Below are positions 1 through 11,529 of a stretch of 64,000 nucleotides of DNA, piece after piece (position 1 is the first letter of the stretch; the number at the start of each line of letters is the position of its first letter). The position numbers were made by a program, and so were the translations under genes. The notes under the pieces are model-generated. The model saw only the letters and a list, made by a program, of their open reading frames with translations, did no database searches and was not told the DNA's origin. Where the stretch lies: contig NW_023595242.1 in NCBI RefSeq assembly GCF_014839805.1, positions 434,001-498,000 of the forward strand, in the 5' to 3' direction. The DNA comes from Manduca sexta (Eukaryota; Arthropoda; Insecta; Lepidoptera; Sphingidae).

Positions 1-3000
1 AGGATAAAATTGGTATTTTAATTTAATCCTCGATAGGTAAAGGCACCGTTGCATTTGTGTTAAATGGATCTGCCTTCCTGTAGACCACCTAGAATAAGCC
101 CTTACACGAAGTTTTTAACCATGTTAACAATGGTTCAGAAAGTGAATAAAACATACACCATTCTCTATCGCTTAATATATGAGTAGTGGGGAAAATGATT
201 ACGAATAAAAGCGCCATATCGCCACAGTACGTCCTATGTTGTGACTGCAAATGGGCCTACATAACCAAAAGGTGGTAAACAGTTTTGCAGAAGTCTTTGC
301 ATTGACATTCTGCAGTTCGAGTTTATTATCTTTATGACGTTACAAAAGTCGTAAAATTTCCATACGTGTGGTCACGTAGTTGTGTTTACGGTTTCTAGAC
401 ATAATCTTTGATGCAAATCAATAGATAGGATAACTTTACGACCATAATTTACAACGTCTACGTGTCAATCATAAATAAAGGTAATGTTAACATATTTTAT
501 TTCATAGTACAAATTATTAATATCATTCCGGTGGAGTCCAGCAAATAGCATTCTGAACTTTTCTTTAATACATATAAAAAGTATTCAAGGAACCAATCAG
601 TTTTTCATGAAGTAAAAAATAACGCAAAAACAAACAAACTGTCGCTTGGTCTGAAAAACCCAATAGCAATGGACGTTTTAAAAAATCTAGACATTTTTGC
701 CGACAGTATTCACAAAGAATTTCCAAGAAAAATATTCATTGCACTAACGAGAGTCGGCGCCGAAGAGAAAAATACTACTATAGATACAGACTAATCTCTT
801 TTGCCTTTGTCCTAATTATTGGGAATAGGTAAAGAATTTTTTGAGTATTATAACGGCAAGGGAATGTGGGTCTTCTTAATTCCTAAGCTGACTGAACCTG
901 AGTAGTAGCACTGTCCTACAGAAAATAGAGGTGAAATAGCAGCAACGCCTATCCCGTTGCGTTTTGTGTAGGTAGTAATTACGATTTGTGACTCAATAAT
1001 CTTCATTTCTTTCTTTGAAAATCGGCCTTCTACGGCTTCTTCTAGGCGTTCACTAGTATTGAAAATCATAACGTTTCCATGTCTTCTGCTATAGAAACCA
1101 CTAATTTTTATTCTGCTTTATCATATTTTTTTATTGTATATCAGAGGTTCTTCTAGTTTTCTATTCTTGAATCCGGTTTTCCTAGTATTACAATGTTAGC
1201 ATAGAATGCAACCATAAAGGTAAAATGGAAGCTTGTGTTGCTTTACAAACGTTTAGTCGAATCCAATCCAATCTCGATATCTATTGAGATTAAAGCGGTG
1301 AATCGTGTAAGCTATGCGGACTCGCCGTGGAATAATCCAGTTTTATTTCAGTTGATACGCTGATCTCTGATCGTATAGCCCCTGTTGCTTAGTAATAAGA
1401 TCGATAATGTGGTAGGTGAATTACAAAAACTTTTTACATAAAGAAATATTTTTTTGTAAATAAGTAATAAATAAAATAGTTTATTTATCAGGTAGGCGGA
1501 CAAAGTTGCTTTTATTCATGTATTAACACGTCAATACAATTTATAAGAATAATAATTATTATTTCTAAATACTTAAGATCACTTATACAACTACGGACAT
1601 TTTAAATTAGTAGTTATATAGAAATAATATGTAACAGTATTGGGAATATAATTAAATATTCGATTTATAACATAAAAGGTCAACAGCACGAGTTCACGAA
1701 GGAAGTGGAATCTATAAAATCTTGTTTCTATATTTTTTGTCACGAGGAAGTTATTATAACGGTGTCAATGAACCAAGACCGCCCAGATGTACTGCAGGGC
1801 AGTGGGACAGTTAAATCATCACAGAAATCATTCTATTCATAGATATCTGTTATAATATAAACAAGCCGGTACTATTTAAAATGCTTGGCTTATTTCCAAC
1901 GGCTCATTGGATACTCGATTCATCTTTGACAAAATTTTCGTCACCAATTTAATGTTTCTGTATTTTTATTCTGACGAATACGCGCTGAATTAAACAGTGA
2001 TTCATTCTAAATATCTATTGCGTTCTACAAACGCTATTGGATTGTGGTCATGAAACACTACAGTACACGAAATTTGCTGAAGCATCTGTCTAGAAAGATT
2101 TAAAATTAATTGTAGTTCCAAATTATTTCGTTGATTTGATTTGGATTTAGGCAAAGAATATTTTTAGTATTTAATTAGGTCGTAGATATATTTCTATTAT
2201 CCGATACAATTTTAGATCCGACATCTTTATTTGTAATTGACAAAAATATTCTGCTTAACTTAATGATGAGACGAAAGAGCTTATAGTTAGAAATTCCCCT
2301 CCAAAGCAATTCTTGTGCGCTTGGTCTCCGCACTAATTGTTAACCCATGCATAAGGCGCCACATTTGCCGCGACCCTAGGCACACAGTTCAGTGTGTATA
2401 CCTCATGGTTGCTAAATACACATTGAGGCTTATAAGGGTTCGCGAACATTTCCTCTCCCTCTTCCTTCCAACTATCCTGAGATGGCTCCTCCTCCTTCCT
2501 CTTCTGTTCCTTCACCCTATCCCCTCCCTTTTTCCTCCCAGGCCCTGAGACCGGATAACGGTGGGTCGCTAGCGGACCGTCCGCTGGCACCCTCGTTGAT
2601 AACAGTAGGGCCTACCAAATCCTCAGAGTGTCTGCCATGGTTGCTAAGCCGAGGTATCGCATGTTCACCGTTCGCAGGCTACCCCGTTGATAACCTCGAT
2701 AGATGTCCAAAAGAATAGTAAGAGATTGTAGACGCTACGTCTGCCCATGAGCAATAGAATCACCACACATAACCAATGGCAAACACTGTTTGACACTGAT
2801 TGTTCCTGTCCGTTCCTATAAAGTCCTGTAATATTTATGAGAAAATGTATAGGATATAAACTATGTAGGAATAATTTTAATGTTAGCAGTCTTACCTGAT
2901 AATAATATATTATTAGTTATATTTATTGTTCATCAGTACAATGCCATAATGCCACTTCTAAATATTATCATTAATTGTATTCATCAAGATGTCGAGACAC

Positions 3001-3266
3001 ATTCATACATATTTTGTCCCGTTTGGTAATCAATACTATTCAAACGTATAATTATTATACTATTTTATTTAGGACAATAACAAATTGCCTCTATCATCTA
3101 GAATAGGTCGTTTAGATCTTTTTTAATATCATGAACAGATAGCATCAATGACACCGCTGTTGTAATTCAAACTCTGGAGTATCGAATTATATTGAATTGT
3201 TAGTTGGAAAAAACATTTATTTCGAATACAATTCAAGCATCAGTTTGTTTTTTATTTAATAATTAT
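1..3266. other. AT-rich sequence without a recognised gene
   Basis: No exon with convincing splice signals and no protein family was recognised. Two short open frames stand out slightly from the AT-rich background: a 41-codon frame on the plus strand at 669-794 and a 73-codon frame on the minus strand at 848-1069. Neither resembles a family I know, and both are within what chance allows. A C/T-rich, GC-richer patch at 2315-2718 is described separately. The rest looks like intron, intergenic DNA or eroded repeats. Confidence 0.6.
2315..2718. repeat. GC-richer, pyrimidine-rich patch (unclassified repeat fragment)
   Basis: Base composition changes sharply here. It contains a C/T-rich run (about 2450-2540) and two nearby copies of GTTGATAAC (about 2596 and 2687) in a more GC-rich context than its neighbours. 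Overlapping open frames of 77 to 85 codons occur on both strands, as expected from low-stop composition rather than coding. A loosely similar pyrimidine-rich patch lies near 54550-54730. It is most likely a piece of an old mobile element, but no family is assigned. Confidence 0.3.
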
Positions 3267-3360
3267 GCTAGTTTTGCTCGCGACTCCACCCGCTTGGAAA
3301 AGTATTTCTGAGATAAAAGCCCCGCTTAAAATTTTCCGGAAATAAAAATCCTGTAACACG
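3267..3360 (+). repeat. Non-LTR retroposon 3'-tail fragment
   Basis: It begins with the signature 'ttttgctcgcgactccacccgc' and continues with a degraded 'aaaagt...gagataaaagcc...ccgg' block. This order is shared by many copies in the window (16719, 38462, 45056, 55586). Such short 3' tails are very common in Lepidoptera and are probably LINE or RTE-like 3' ends. The fragment is truncated on both sides. Confidence 0.5.
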
Positions 3361-3876
3361 AGATACGTATACGATCTTTAATCGTGGTTACTTAATTACT
3401 CGCAGTCGTGTTTCGCAAGTTGTGACCATCATTCCAAGAGGCCTGTTTATCTAAATAATAAGCCGAAATGTTATATAAAAGTTCTTAATATTTTCAAAAC
3501 ATTCTTAGCATTTTAATAAATACAATGATTTTCGTACACCAGAATTATCACAAAAACCTGCAAAATAAAAGTAGCATTTTCATTTTTAAATGATCATTTT
3601 TCGAAGCCGCGAGAAACATGTAGTATAACAATACCTTATGCTAAAGTTTTATGATTATGAAACCGTGACCGACGGCTTACTATAATAAGCGAAACACAGA
3701 CGCAAGAGTCTTGAGATTAGAAATCGATCATATGCATAACTGATTGTATTAAGGGCTGAATAATTTAAAACCAGGTCTGGTTACGACAATTGATATAGTA
3801 ATATTAATAAATATTTAAGGCATTTTATGAATTTTGCAACATGCATATAGTTTTTAAACATCAAGTCAAGAGATCA

Positions 3877-4053
3877 GGGCCTTATTCTCTATCCCGCATG
3901 TTATTTTAACAGTGATTATCAAGCACGTAACACAACGCATCATGTTTAGGACTATTGAAATTTGGCTTACAGAATACCATTCCACGCACATTTCTCGCAG
4001 ATAACTTGACACGGCCGCGTTACGCGTTTACACTATCATACAGAATAAGGGCC
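3877..4053. mobile_element. MITE with GGGCCTTATTCT termini
   Basis: The left end GGGCCTTATTCTctat is answered at the right end by agAATAAGGGCCC in inverted orientation, giving a non-coding element of about 177 bp. A second member with the same termini lies at 13762-13935. Contig D starts inside this element at 57100, so its right half (to 57188) is seen a second time. There is no transposase, so it must have been moved in trans. Confidence 0.55.
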
Positions 4054-4134
4054 CAGCACTTAGATATGTACATATAAACGTTAAAAAAACAATTTTTATT
4101 TCAATCCATAGTGATAAGTTCCTGCAATTTTCAT

Positions 4135-4285
4135 TGAGAACTATTTTCCGGAATAAAAAGTATTACATACTTGATTCAGAATACGATCTCTCTGTAACTA
4201 TGCAAAATTTCATGCAAATCAATTCAGCAGTTAAAACGTTTGCTGCTAACAAACATCCATGCCTCTAAGTACGTTTATTATTTGT
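4135..4285 (+). repeat. Non-LTR 3'-tail fragment
   Basis: The blocks 'tttccggaataaaaagta', 'aatttcatgcaaatc.attcagcagtt' and 'aacaaacatccatgc' appear in the same order as in other retroposon tails in this window. It is truncated at the 5' side. The same fragment recurs at about 57276-57415 through the contig overlap. Confidence 0.5.
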
Positions 4286-4447
4286 CAGAATGACATCACC
4301 AATCACGGCCGAAGCGTCAGTGTGTAGAATTTACAAATTCGCAATTAATCTGCCACTTAGTAAGGTTACTTGGGTCACATTTCTTATCAATGTTTGAATA
4401 TTCTGATATTAGGGTCATAAAAATTATAAACTTAGCGGCTTATGCAC

Positions 4448-4532
4448 CGACGATAGCCTAGTTGTGAGTGGAACGGACTGCCGAGACGAATGTCCGCAGG
4501 TTCAAAACCCAAAGACACACACCTCTGATTTT
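4448..4532 (+). repeat. tRNA-derived SINE, 5' fragment
   Basis: This is the tRNA-like head only: 'cgacgatagcctagttg', then 'gaacggactgccgagacgaatg', then the B-box-like 'ggttcaaaaccc' and 'acacacacctctga'. After that the sequence leaves the family consensus, so the SINE body and tail are absent. It belongs to the same family as the fuller copies at 36188 and 52237. A duplicate is seen at 57589 through the contig overlap. Confidence 0.7.
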
Positions 4533-4842
4533 ATTTATTTATAATGATAGTTAGATTCAACATAAATGCAAGCCGGCAGAAATCGAAGGACTCTTCACCA
4601 CAGTTTACAAGTATGAGAATAATATTATATTTTAAATTTAAATGCACGTCTAATTTATTCAATAAGCGCAATAAAAATATTTTTGTAGGTAATAAATCTA
4701 AAATTACTTTTTATTGCTCAACTTTTCTTACACACTCGTTAAAACTCAATCAAATTAAAAACAATGTTATCATCGTATCAATTCTGTTTACATAATAAAA
4801 CGTGTTTTTCTTATTTCATCATCTTTACCTTAACTCTATATT

Positions 4843-5030
4843 ATGCTAATAGAATGTCGACTAACGAGAGATGATTACCCCTCGACAGTCAACACAATTA
4901 TGCTGGCCTGTTAGAACCGTACATAAAGAGACTGATCCCGGTTTTCGACACACTTAGGTGGACCACTATAGCGGGTTTTAATACCTTGTTTTAACGGTGG
5001 ACGCTATCCGGGCGGATTTTTAAAATATAT
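4843..5030 (-). repeat. Retroposon-like repeat (gtcgactg family), truncated
   Basis: On the minus strand this reads through 'ggccagcataattgtgttgactg' and 'gtcgacattctatt', matching copies at 18410, 43650 and 47900. The A-rich 3' end seen in the contig D version (58225-58284) is missing here, because the two versions differ by a 306-bp indel whose breakpoint lies at 4849. Confidence 0.55.
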
Positions 5031-6040
5031 CCTACTACCGGCAAAATATTTGTCTAAATTCTCGTAGATGTGCGCTACAAAATAACTGAACGAGTTAAAA
5101 ACTTCTAAATACTTTTACTCATTGCCTTCAATCGAAATATTGATTTTTCTTTATCTTTAATATTAAACACTCTGGAGTTCATTTTAACTACAAATCGATT
5201 GTTGATAAAAAGACAAAAGTAAAAGCGATTTGAAATTTTGATTGAGGTCGGCTTACTTTATGGCTGATTGTACGTAAAAGCGGGCGAGAATTGCTTCCTC
5301 ATTGAGCATATTTAGGGTAATAGTTTTAATAAATAATTGTGTACGATAATTATTGATAGCAAATCCGTCTAAATAAGGCTGAACAAACCTCAAACGTTAA
5401 TAATGAACAGGTGTAGTGGTATCCTGGCTCAGAATAAGAAAGTGAAACTACTTTTCCGACATAAATTGCTTATAGCCAGATTGATTTTATGTGATAAATT
5501 CCATCGTAGTCTGTTAACGTTTTCTAAATTTCAAACGGACATGCAAACACGTTATCAATTTTTTATTTATGGCATTAGTAAGATTTTTATTGTGAAATAA
5601 GACACCCTCTTAAGCGTCATTCAACAGCCAGACACAGTGTCAATTAGCCCTTTAAAATTCTCCGAAAGTCTAAAGTGTGTGGCCTTATTCTCTTCTGTCA
5701 GACACTTTATATTAAGGTTATCCGTGCAGACTTCCACTATATTACATCGTAATACAGTTTAAAATCTAACGACAATTTTGAAAGGCGTCGATGTCGCTTT
5801 TTGTAAATCCACGCGCCTTGACAAGGGTCAATGTTGGTACCTAAAAATAGAACATAATCTTTATCGTTGTTTTGATAGTTAAATGGAAGCTGTCTCTTTG
5901 CCAAAAACCCTTAATGACGATGTACAAAACTGAAGTAATGACCCATTTATGTATGAAATGAAAAGGACTATAGACAAAGTCTCTAAAGGATTAGTTGCGA
6001 CAAGTTTAGTGTATTAAGTTTGTGAATGGCCTTTAAAATA
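5031..6040. other. AT-rich non-coding stretch
   Basis: No exon or recognisable repeat was found. A 65-codon frame at 5403-5600 does not survive in the second copy of this segment (about 58840-59060), which has frame-changing indels, so it is unlikely to be coding. Confidence 0.6.
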
Positions 6041-6049
6041 AATAAACGG

Positions 6050-6113
6050 TATAATATAATATTTAGTATGGAATTAAGGGTGCTTTTAATTCTAAACTAA
6101 ATATTATATATTA
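6050..6113. repeat. Imperfect hairpin with 28-bp arms
   Basis: The left arm 'tataatataatatttagt' followed by 'atggaattaa' is answered by 'ttaattctaaactaaat' and 'attatatattata', separated by the loop 'gggtgctt'. The second version at 59508-59571 keeps both arms. It is followed by the GC-rich palindromic string 'ccgcgcggcagcagcgcgg'. It is probably part of a MITE whose outer ends I could not fix. Confidence 0.5.
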
Positions 6114-6599
6114 TACTGCTAATATTATATTTCCGCGCGGCAGCAGCGCGGTAGGTAACGACAAATTAAAGGCACTTCAGTGGTAAAAGATGAAATTTTT
6201 CAAAAGGTAACCCGAGGCAAAAAAAATGCTTTAGTAAACATATCGCGGCCAATTTAAAAGAAATCAAAAACTAAGACAAACGTAAATGAACTTAAAAGGG
6301 AAGCCGGGAGGAATCGGGTTGTATGGACGCTTGTCCACAGAGGCCCTTAAGTCTTTTTAGCGTCGTTTGTGTATTGACAAGTTATATGTATTTATAAATT
6401 ATCTTGAACATAGCATTTAGTGATGAAATGAATCCATCTCTTAGGGTTCGAAGTTTTAATTTTCAAGTAATTTTTTACTTTACTTGCTAGACACGATTGT
6501 GGGCAACTCATATTTCACATGCGTAAGCAAATGGAATTAGTGGATCCATCTTTGCTAGGTTATGAGTCGTTGGTTCCAGCCGCGGAAATCACTTACGTG

Positions 6600-7099
6600 N
6601 NNNNNNNNNNNNNNNNNNNNNNNNNNNNNNNNNNNNNNNNNNNNNNNNNNNNNNNNNNNNNNNNNNNNNNNNNNNNNNNNNNNNNNNNNNNNNNNNNNNN
6701 NNNNNNNNNNNNNNNNNNNNNNNNNNNNNNNNNNNNNNNNNNNNNNNNNNNNNNNNNNNNNNNNNNNNNNNNNNNNNNNNNNNNNNNNNNNNNNNNNNNN
6801 NNNNNNNNNNNNNNNNNNNNNNNNNNNNNNNNNNNNNNNNNNNNNNNNNNNNNNNNNNNNNNNNNNNNNNNNNNNNNNNNNNNNNNNNNNNNNNNNNNNN
6901 NNNNNNNNNNNNNNNNNNNNNNNNNNNNNNNNNNNNNNNNNNNNNNNNNNNNNNNNNNNNNNNNNNNNNNNNNNNNNNNNNNNNNNNNNNNNNNNNNNNN
7001 NNNNNNNNNNNNNNNNNNNNNNNNNNNNNNNNNNNNNNNNNNNNNNNNNNNNNNNNNNNNNNNNNNNNNNNNNNNNNNNNNNNNNNNNNNNNNNNNNNN
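6600..7099. other. Assembly gap, 500 N
   Basis: Exactly 500 unknown bases. The uniform length of all three gaps indicates a placeholder rather than a measured distance. Open frames crossing the Ns are meaningless. Confidence 0.99.
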
Positions 7100-7206
7100 A
7101 ATGCATGAACATTGCGTTGTCATGACGACTGACGTATATTCACACACGCACCATTTTAATATGTTTGACAGCTTTAGATAATAAGTAAGTAACTAATAAG
7201 TCATAT

Positions 7207-9915
7207 GGTCTTATTCATAATAAAACCCTTATCGAAGGTATAAATCGCAAATAGTTAAAACGTCCTATAAGCTTATCGAGCATTCGATAAAATTTCTTAT
7301 TCATAATGGTTTCATAAACCTCCGATAACAAAAAGGCCTTTAAATGTGCACAATGTTGCCATTTCGTAGAAAAAAAATAATTTAAATAAGTTCTACCAAT
7401 TACTACCAAGTTTTGTCTCTGGAAACAGACAATAAAAAAAATTGTCTGTCATTGTCACAATGGCGTTTGTCAAAAAAGTAAATAAAATAAATACAGGAGG
7501 AAAATTTATTTGTTGTTCTCGAAATTCTTTGTAAAACTTGGAAGAACGCAGGCAGCAAATTGCGATAAAATGGTAGAGAAGTGAAAAGTAGTTGGAGGAA
7601 GACAAGGTTGGTGCAGCTCTTTTCTGTATTTGAACGTTTGCGATATGCATTCCTGCATTACTAACTATTACTTTTTACAAGATTATGTTGAAGAAATTGA
7701 TTAGGAGCGGGTATGAACCCGTTCCCTAACCAAAACCTTCCCTAAAAGAATATGAATTCTTGAACGTGAATGTCGTCACGAACTACAATTTCATATAGGT
7801 GTCGTAGATTCATTTGGGGAGCTGTGCTAACTGAAATGTAATATTGCTACTCATGCATTGCGCATGTCCAACAATACGCACTATGATAGCCACTCTTAAA
7901 ATATTCATATAAATAAAATATTTGGATAATATAAAATAGTGATTATGTACCCTGGTGGCATTCAGCACAAATAATAAAGTTAAAACAGCACAATGAAATA
8001 TAAAAGGAATAAATCAATTTTATTTTGTAGATAATGCTCATTGTGCCTCCTCAGACCTCACTCCAATAGAAAATATAAAGGAGATATGTATGTATCCATT
8101 TTATGCTATAATCATGTAGGATATTGTTGTTTTAGGTAGGTCATAAGTAAAATATATTTTTGAGGTCTTTATTAGTTAAAATAAAAAGGAAAATAAATAA
8201 AAACTTTTATTTATCATGTATGCATATACATAAAAGGCTCTTATGACAAGTCAACATATAATCAAATATGATTTACAATTTGTAAAGACCACCGATTAAG
8301 GCATGCATATGATGCATTATTATATTATAATCCACCTCCACCTGGAAATATAAAGGAGGTATTAACAAATCATCATTAAGTAATTTATAATTTATACTAT
8401 AATCCTGTGGGATACTACTGTTGTATATTTGAATAAACATTTTTTTTATTTCAAATTATGTTGAATGCTTATACATTGCATAATTTCAGGTTTGTCCCAC
8501 ATCTGCAGAATAAATTGCAACAATAGAAGTGCAACACAGAAAAGAGTTGCATGCTATTCAGATGGACAATGAGCTCCAGTGAAATAAAAAAATAAAATTG
8601 AGATATATTAATAAAAGAAAAATATAAATTTTATAAAAATAAATGACAATGACTAACTTTAATTATGTTGTATAATTAGTTACCTTTCAGTGTGAACAAC
8701 TTTAGTCTAGATTTTGGGTCAATGATGATAATAATTGATACTGACACCTCTTCAATATTGGACACACTGTTCTGTGGCATATATCTCTCTTTGAGCAATT
8801 GCAATGTTGTGTAACACTGCAAGAGCCACAATAGTAGTCTTCACATTGCCAAATTTAAGATATGCCATGAAACAGGCATTGAAAATGCTGTTTCCACACA
8901 CCAAAGTTCTTGTTGCAATATCCGGGAGTTATGAGTGCTGCTTTGCCATCTAACAATATCTCTGATCTGAAGATTAGCATCACAATTCACCTACAACAAA
9001 CCTTTAAATCTTACCTGAACAACAAGATTGAGGAAATAATATCCTTTCTATATAGTGTTAGCCGGCATCCACCATATTTTTGATTGTTAAGTATATGGGT
9101 GTAGGAAATACAACCAATTATAGATGGGCAGTCTTTTACATGGTGAAATTCCAACCTTAACAAGGGTTCCTCTGAAAAGAAGTGGGGCATAATTATAATC
9201 TGCAGCATGTAATACGAGCGCACGCTCCACTTTGCTACATAATATACCACTGGTAGTGGCTTTAGATAATCCATAGAGGTGTCCAACATCTTACATCTAT
9301 TAAGAAAACGAACCTAAAAGTAGCTCATCATTAGGTATACGTATTTACCGAAGTCTGTATAAATATGGAATAGAATTAACTTACCCCATGACGATCCCAA
9401 CATGTCAATGCAGTTTATTAATACTTGCAATTCTGGTGATCTGCCACAACCTATACGGTGAAACAGCAACTCTTCGCGGACTATCAGTGACTTATAAATG
9501 CAGCCGTATGTTTGGAAAAATAATACCGTTTACGGAATTCATAATTATCCAGAGAAAACGGATCTAATTTCTGACGAGACATTTTTCTACCTAAAGCAGC
9601 CTAGCTTGCATTTTTAATACGTAACTAAATAAAATTATTTCTTGAAACGAAAATGATCGAAATGTTGTTTACTTCTAAGTACAGACTGACTTTGGCAACA
9701 AGCGTCAAACACGAAACAGCTGACCGACGTCAGCCATTTTTGCTATCGAACGCTTAACATAGGTGTAAAGACGGGGTTAGGCTCGATAAATTAAAGCATC
9801 TTTATCGGAGACTTTTAGCGCAATTGAACCATTATGAATACCAATTTTTTACATGCCTCCGATAACGCCCAGATAAACTTCCGATAATTCTGATAGTTTT
9901 ATTATGAATAAGACC
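7207..9915 (-). mobile_element. PIF/Harbinger DNA transposon, 2.7 kb, inactive
   Basis: The ends are perfect 20-bp inverted repeats: GGTCTTATTCATAATAAAAC at 7207-7226 and its reverse complement at 9896-9915. Subterminal 'cttatcga' and 'tccgata' motifs recur near both ends. Inside, on the minus strand, lies a broken HARBI1-like transposase (about 8740-9582). The immediate 3-bp flanks (tat and gat) do not match; if one more base is included on each side, 'ata' flanks both ends, but then the TIR starts with a mismatch, so the target duplication is unclear. The non-coding part 7230-8700 carries two similar 'aaatataaaggag' blocks (about 8070 and 8345). No second Harbinger protein (Myb/MADF type) could be recognised there. 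Confidence 0.85.
8740..9582 (-). pseudogene. HARBI1-like Harbinger transposase, decayed
   Basis: Reading the minus strand, the protein starts at 9582 with MSRQKLDPFSLDNYEFRKRY, an N-terminus of the type seen in HARBI1 proteins. A likely intron (gtaagt...ttttag, 9384-9314) precedes exon 2 (9313-9015), which has the motif CPSIIGCISYTHI and then GGCR. The third block (8990 down) gives VNCDANLQIRDIV, STHNSR, FGVWKQHFQCLF and, after a frame change, KTTIVALAVLHNIAIAQRE; all are hallmark HARBI1 strings. The family DDE nuclease normally has IGCID and STHDSR. Here both aspartates are replaced (S and N), a stop falls inside the stretch after GGCR, and the segment between STHNSR and FGVWK is mostly deleted. 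The family assignment is firm and the protein is certainly dead. Confidence 0.85.
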
Positions 9916-10274
9916 GATAGTCTTTAAGCATCTAAATTATACACACGACACAAATTCAATGTAAACAAAGTTATCCAAAATTCTATGCGAAGACATACGG
10001 CGTAAATTCTGTAAATTCCTTTTATGTACATTTACCTACATCTAACGAGGCATTCCTAAAATTTCAAGTTTTAGGCCGGAGACCTTTTAGTTTGGACCTT
10101 ACTATAATTAATCACGAGGCAATTCCTTTAAAACGGCCTTGTTGCTTTGTTTGTTTAAATTCCAGTTTAGGTTAGGATAAGATCTTGAATTGAATTGAAA
10201 GAAATTCAGCTGTTTGAGCAGACGTTACGGTACTATTTACATTATTCTTATCATGATCTTCTGCCTGCAGTATC
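9916..10274. other. Non-coding stretch between repeats
   Basis: No exon or repeat family was recognised. Confidence 0.5.
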
Positions 10275-10440
10275 GATAGCGTGAAAAAGTTAATCCGTCA
10301 TTAATATTTTCCCGGAATAAATAGACTACAGCACTCAGGAGTAATGTAGCTACTATTACAGAAAAAAAAATCAAAATCTGTTTAATATTTCATGAGATTA
10401 GTACGTTAAAACAAAAACAAAATCTTCAGTTTAAACATTA
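10275..10440 (+). repeat. Non-LTR 3'-tail fragment, degraded
   Basis: It contains 'gcgtgaaaaagtt', 'ttttcccggaataaa' and 'gagattagtacgttaaaac' in the order typical of the common retroposon tail, with many differences from the better copy at 16719. It has an A-rich end. Confidence 0.45.
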
Positions 10441-11320
10441 GTATCGATTTTAATCTTACTCTTTAGAAACTCAGCTATCATTTAAGTAGCCCTAATCCTA
10501 CGCTCAAAATCTAGTCCTGTTTCAATCGTTTCAAATACAACTATGTACTTTTGATCAATAGATCACTAACAAGAACATGCCATGACTGTTCTTGTGCAGT
10601 AAGTACATCAAATTTTAACTATAGTTGCGAAGTCCATATAAAAGGATTCCAGCCGGCTTCCCTTATTAAATTTTGTAAAATCTTAACATCATTAGAACGA
10701 TTTCCATGTCACATTTATGCACATTATTAGTACCTATAAGTTGTGTCGGATTCCCTGTTTGAAATTTCATCCTTCACCACTAATGTATATAAGTATATTA
10801 TGTCTAAAAAGAAAGTAACAAATGTAGAATAAAAGCACAGGTGTAAACGTCCTCAAGATCTTTCTTGTTGATTCTAGGATCACGGTTTTATTACTTTTCC
10901 TTTTTATAATTACAAATACATAATTAATGTGTTTCCTTTATTGTCTTACATAGTCTTTAACATTTATTAAAAGCTTTTCCTTTCCTTTGTGGAAGCATCT
11001 GAACTCGTTAAGGCACATCTCTTTTGTGATCACTGGAGTAAAAAACATAATCGATAACTTAATGACCTGTTGCTGATAGTTTTGAAGATGCAGTAACTAC
11101 AAACACTATCTCCACAGTTCTTGCAGATGTTTCAATAGAAACAGACTATCGTTATAATTTGATATAAGATCTTTTCCATCGAAATTTATATGTAGATGTT
11201 TGTGAAGTTCACCAAACGTTGCATTTATATTCTAATACATACACGTAGTACATGTTATTTGTCCTCGTATATATAAAATTATCTTTCCCAGAATAACCTA
11301 ATGTCTCATTCATTTAATTT
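10441..11320. other. AT-rich stretch, nothing recognised
   Basis: No convincing open frame, splice-site pair or repeat family was seen. Confidence 0.55.
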
Positions 11321-11529
11321 TAACACTGGTGGAGTAAAGAATTTAAATTCGTTTGTGATTCGCAGTTGAAGAAAACGTAATAAAAATATGGATATTTCGG
11401 CCTTTAAAATTTAATATGACGAAATTTTAAAGGCAGAAATATCCATGATTATTAATTATTTTACATTTTCTTTCAACTGCGAAATAATCACTAATAGACG
11501 TGAATTTAAATCTTTACCAATACTGTTTA
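11321..11529. mobile_element. Fold-back MITE, about 209 bp
   Basis: The two halves are imperfect inverted copies almost to the centre. On the left are 'taacactggtggagtaaaga', 'cgcagttgaagaaaacgt' and 'tggatatttcggcctttaaaat'; on the right, inverted, are 'attttaaaggcagaaatatcca', 'acattttctttcaactgcg' and 'tctttaccaatactgttta'. The central spacer is only about ten bases. It has no coding capacity. The transcript would fold into one long hairpin. Confidence 0.65.

Larger units (their letters stand above)
3965..6599. repeat. End of contig A, repeated as the start of contig D
   Basis: This stretch matches 57100-60055 from first to last base in the same orientation, with scattered substitutions, small indels and one 306-bp difference (57979-58284, present only in D). 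The match ends exactly at the N run here and starts exactly at the N run there. That is the signature of two overlapping contig ends, probably two haplotypes, rather than a biological duplication. Confidence 0.85.

Noticed and set aside
6519..7181. Long open frames across the first N run (also 30623-31291 and 56514-57211)
   Set aside because: They are open only because unknown bases contain no stop codon.
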